A stretch of 6,268 nt of DNA. Source: Rhodobacterales bacterium UBA3089. Lineage in GTDB: Bacteria; Pseudomonadota; Alphaproteobacteria; Rhodobacterales; Rhodobacteraceae. The stretch is from contig DFBD01000078.1 of the NCBI GenBank assembly GCA_002367255.1, positions 1 to 6,268 on the forward strand, written 5' to 3'. Shown here piece by piece: positions 4,349 through 6,268 of the stretch (positions within the stretch are counted from its first letter, which is position 1; every line of letters begins with the position of its first letter). The position numbers and the translations under genes were made by a program. The notes beneath the pieces were generated by a model, which worked only from the letters and a program-made list of their open reading frames with translations, ran no database searches and had not been told where the DNA came from.

Positions 4349-6232
4349 ATGGGAAATCGCAGCGCACCACCCCAACAGTCAGGCCCCAATCTACCGTCTC
4401 GGTGGATTTGGCAGATACTTCTGCTATTCGCAGTTATGGCGATCCTATCGTACTTCGCTCCTTTGTTTGTGTCCGCGCCGCGAATAGTTCCCTATAGCGA
4501 AATTAAAGAGACCATTATCAATGGCGAAGTGTTGGAAGTAACTCTTGAAGAGCATCAGATCACGGCAGTTCTATCCTCAGATCCGTTGCTAGAAGACAGC
4601 ACTCTGCGGGCCGTGACGCCAACGCAGGGCGACTCGGAATTACTACCTCTTTTGGAGGAGCACGGAGTGATTGTGACTGCGGTGGCCCCGTCGGGACCTT
4701 CTATCCTGGCCAATTTTCTGCCGTGGGTGTTCATCCTGGGCTTCTATTTCTGGCTGACCAGGCGGATGTCGGGCGGTGCCGGAGGCCTGCCGGGCGGCCT
4801 AGGAGGATTGTTCGGCGGACGTTATTCGAAGCCGAGCGAAACCGAAACAGGTGTGACCTTCGCGGATGTCGCCGGTCAGGACAGTGCAAAACGCGAAGTA
4901 TCGGAACTTGTTGAATTTCTACGTGACCCAGAGCGGTTTCAGAGAGTCGGTGCTGAGGTGCCTCACGGCGTTCTGTTGATGGGACCACCAGGAACCGGAA
5001 AGACGCTGCTGGCTCGTGCTTTAGCCGGGGAAGCTGGCGTCCCGTTTTTTTCCACGTCAGGTTCGGAATTTATCGAGGTGTTTGTTGGTGTCGGTGCCGG
5101 ACGCGTGCGCCGCATGTTCGAGGAAGCCCGCAAACAAGCACCCTCAATCATCTTTATCGACGAACTTGACAGTATCGGCCGAACCCGTGGTACCGGCTTG
5201 GGCGGCGGTCATGATGAGCGCGAGCAGACCCTGAACCAGATTCTTGCTGAACTGGATGGATTTGCTGCCCGCCAAGCCGTAGTTGTATTGGCTGCGACCA
5301 ACCGGCCAGATGTGCTTGACCCTGCGCTTCTTCGGCCAGGGCGCTTTGACAGACACGTAACATTGTCACTGCCAGACAAAGTGGCACGCCGCGCGGTACT
5401 CGATATTCACTCAAAAAATCTACCGCTCGAGAAAACGGTCGATCTTGATCAGGTGGCTGCGGGAACACCGGGTTTCTCCGGTGCCGATCTTAAAAATCTT
5501 TTGAATGAGGGTGCTATCACGGCGGCGCGAAAGGGAGCCGTGGAAATTACGGCTAGCGACCTCGACGAAGCACGCGACAAGGTGATGATGGGAACCGTGC
5601 GCACTTTAGCTATTCAGCCAGAAGAGCGGCATCGCCTTGCTGTACATGAAGCCGGTCACACCGCCGCAGCCTTTTACACAACTGGTACCGATCCCGTTTA
5701 TAAAGTGACGATTATTCCGCGCGGACACAGTCTGGGCGGAACCCATATGTTACCCGAGAAGGAAAGACATACCCTGACGGAAGAATATCTCAGAGGGCAA
5801 TTGACAGTGCTACTCGCCGGCCGCGCTGCTGAGAAGCTACTTTTGGGCTCTAGCAGTTCTGGCGCTGACGACGATATTCGGCGCGCTACCGAAATAGCAC
5901 GATCGATGGTAGCCAGATGGGGCATGAATGAAGAGCTTGGTCCTGTCGATTTACGCGAAAGCGAGGACCATCCTTTTTTGGGTCAGACGATTGCACAACC
6001 ACGCAATTTCGCAGACGAAACCGCCGCACGGGTTGATGACGCTGTGATTGCTCTGTTGCAAGAAGCGGCAGGAATTGCACTTAGCGTGATTGAAAAAAAT
6101 CGGGATAGGATAGAGCAACTCGTGGTTCGACTAGAAGCCGAAGAGACCCTCGATGCAGCGGCAGTTCAGGACTGCCTCGATCCGAATAATACGGCCACTC
6201 CCTTCAAAAAGAAAAAGACCGGAGATACCTAA
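4349..6232 (+). CDS. ftsH: FtsH-type membrane AAA+ zinc metalloprotease
   Basis: This 627-residue protein is complete and close to the usual FtsH length of about 610-650. A first membrane helix (about 18-41) and a second (about 118-137) enclose a periplasmic domain of about 76 residues. A glycine-rich linker (141-158) leads to the AAA+ ATPase: Walker A GPPGTGKT (212-219), pore loop FVG (245-247), Walker B IIFIDE (267-272) and arginine fingers in RPGRFDR (329-335). The protease has the zinc motif HEAGH (433-437) and a probable third ligand, Asp509, in ADDDI. All catalytic residues are present, so an active hexameric protease that extracts and degrades membrane and unstable proteins is expected. 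The start ATG 4349 is preceded by an in-frame TGA (4340-4342), so it cannot be longer; its ribosome site is weak (GTGAG, 4339-4343). The usual hflK/hflC, tilS or folP neighbours are absent, so I infer an accessory copy. The tail ends in a run of lysines (620-623). Confidence 0.95.
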   Translation: MGNRSAPPQQSGPNLPSRWIWQILLLFAVMAILSYFAPLFVSAPRIVPYSEIKETIINGEVLEVTLEEHQITAVLSSDPLLEDSTLRAVTPTQGDSELLPLLEEHGVIVTAVAPSGPSILANFLPWVFILGFYFWLTRRMSGGAGGLPGGLGGLFGGRYSKPSETETGVTFADVAGQDSAKREVSELVEFLRDPERFQRVGAEVPHGVLLMGPPGTGKTLLARALAGEAGVPFFSTSGSEFIEVFVGVGAGRVRRMFEEARKQAPSIIFIDELDSIGRTRGTGLGGGHDEREQTLNQILAELDGFAARQAVVVLAATNRPDVLDPALLRPGRFDRHVTLSLPDKVARRAVLDIHSKNLPLEKTVDLDQVAAGTPGFSGADLKNLLNEGAITAARKGAVEITASDLDEARDKVMMGTVRTLAIQPEERHRLAVHEAGHTAAAFYTTGTDPVYKVTIIPRGHSLGGTHMLPEKERHTLTEEYLRGQLTVLLAGRAAEKLLLGSSSSGADDDIRRATEIARSMVARWGMNEELGPVDLRESEDHPFLGQTIAQPRNFADETAARVDDAVIALLQEAAGIALSVIEKNRDRIEQLVVRLEAEETLDAAAVQDCLDPNNTATPFKKKKTGDT

Positions 6233-6240
6233 CGAAGAAT

Positions 6241-6268
6241 GAACTGTTTACTCCGCCTCTGTCAGTTC
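6241..6268. repeat. Possible inverted repeat after ftsH, at the window edge
   Basis: GAACTG (6241-6246) and CAGTTC (6263-6268) are perfect 6-base complements with a 16-base loop, nine bases after the ftsH stop codon. It could be the start of a larger hairpin or terminator, but the window ends there and no U-tract is visible. Confidence 0.2.

Noticed and set aside
5154..5468. Minus-strand open frames inside ftsH
   Set aside because: They are antisense to the conserved AAA+ region and match nothing.
1..6268. tRNA, rRNA, CRISPR array, insertion sequence or attachment site
   Set aside because: I saw no cloverleaf, regularly spaced repeat, transposase or integrase motif, or terminal inverted repeats with target duplication.

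Overview
The window looks like chromosomal or plasmid accessory DNA from a proteobacterium, most likely an alphaproteobacterium. That assignment is an inference from three things: a DUF3775 protein, the style of the FtsH, BON and helix-hairpin-helix proteins, and FNR/FixK-type control sites. No marker gene fixes the taxon.

Layout. Positions 1-3576 hold five minus-strand genes read right to left: a DUF3775 protein (3576-3166), an unrecognised acidic protein (3099-2653), a CapA-family metallophosphatase-like protein (2631-1516), a cytosolic protein with three BON domains (1431-685), and a DNA-binding protein with helix-hairpin-helix motifs resembling the N-terminus of X-family DNA polymerases (640 down to the window edge, 3' end missing). 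Gaps are 66, 21, 84 and 44 bases. A stretch of about 770 bases without a convincing gene (3577-4348) separates this operon from a divergent plus-strand gene, 4349-6232, for a complete FtsH-type membrane AAA+ zinc metalloprotease. The last 36 bases hold only a possible inverted repeat.

Main observation. Three copies of the FNR/FixK-type palindrome TTGA-N6-TCAA occur, at 3631-3644, 4252-4265 and 1486-1499. Each lies upstream of a gene: DUF3775, ftsH and BON respectively. Each is followed after 21-22 bases by a -10-like hexamer, the geometry of a class II FNR/CRP-family activator site centred near -41.5. I scanned the TTGA tetramers on the plus strand by eye and found no copy of the full palindrome inside a gene. 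The two sites flanking the divergent region also share the extension TCAATGCG on the side facing the gene.

Interpretation (inference). The set looks like a co-regulated low-oxygen or redox stress module. It would combine membrane protein quality control (FtsH), BON domains that may bind lipid or partner proteins, a DNA-binding HhH protein, a possible metallohydrolase without a membrane anchor, and two proteins of unknown function. The individual families are known. The shared regulation and the function of the set are what deserve testing.
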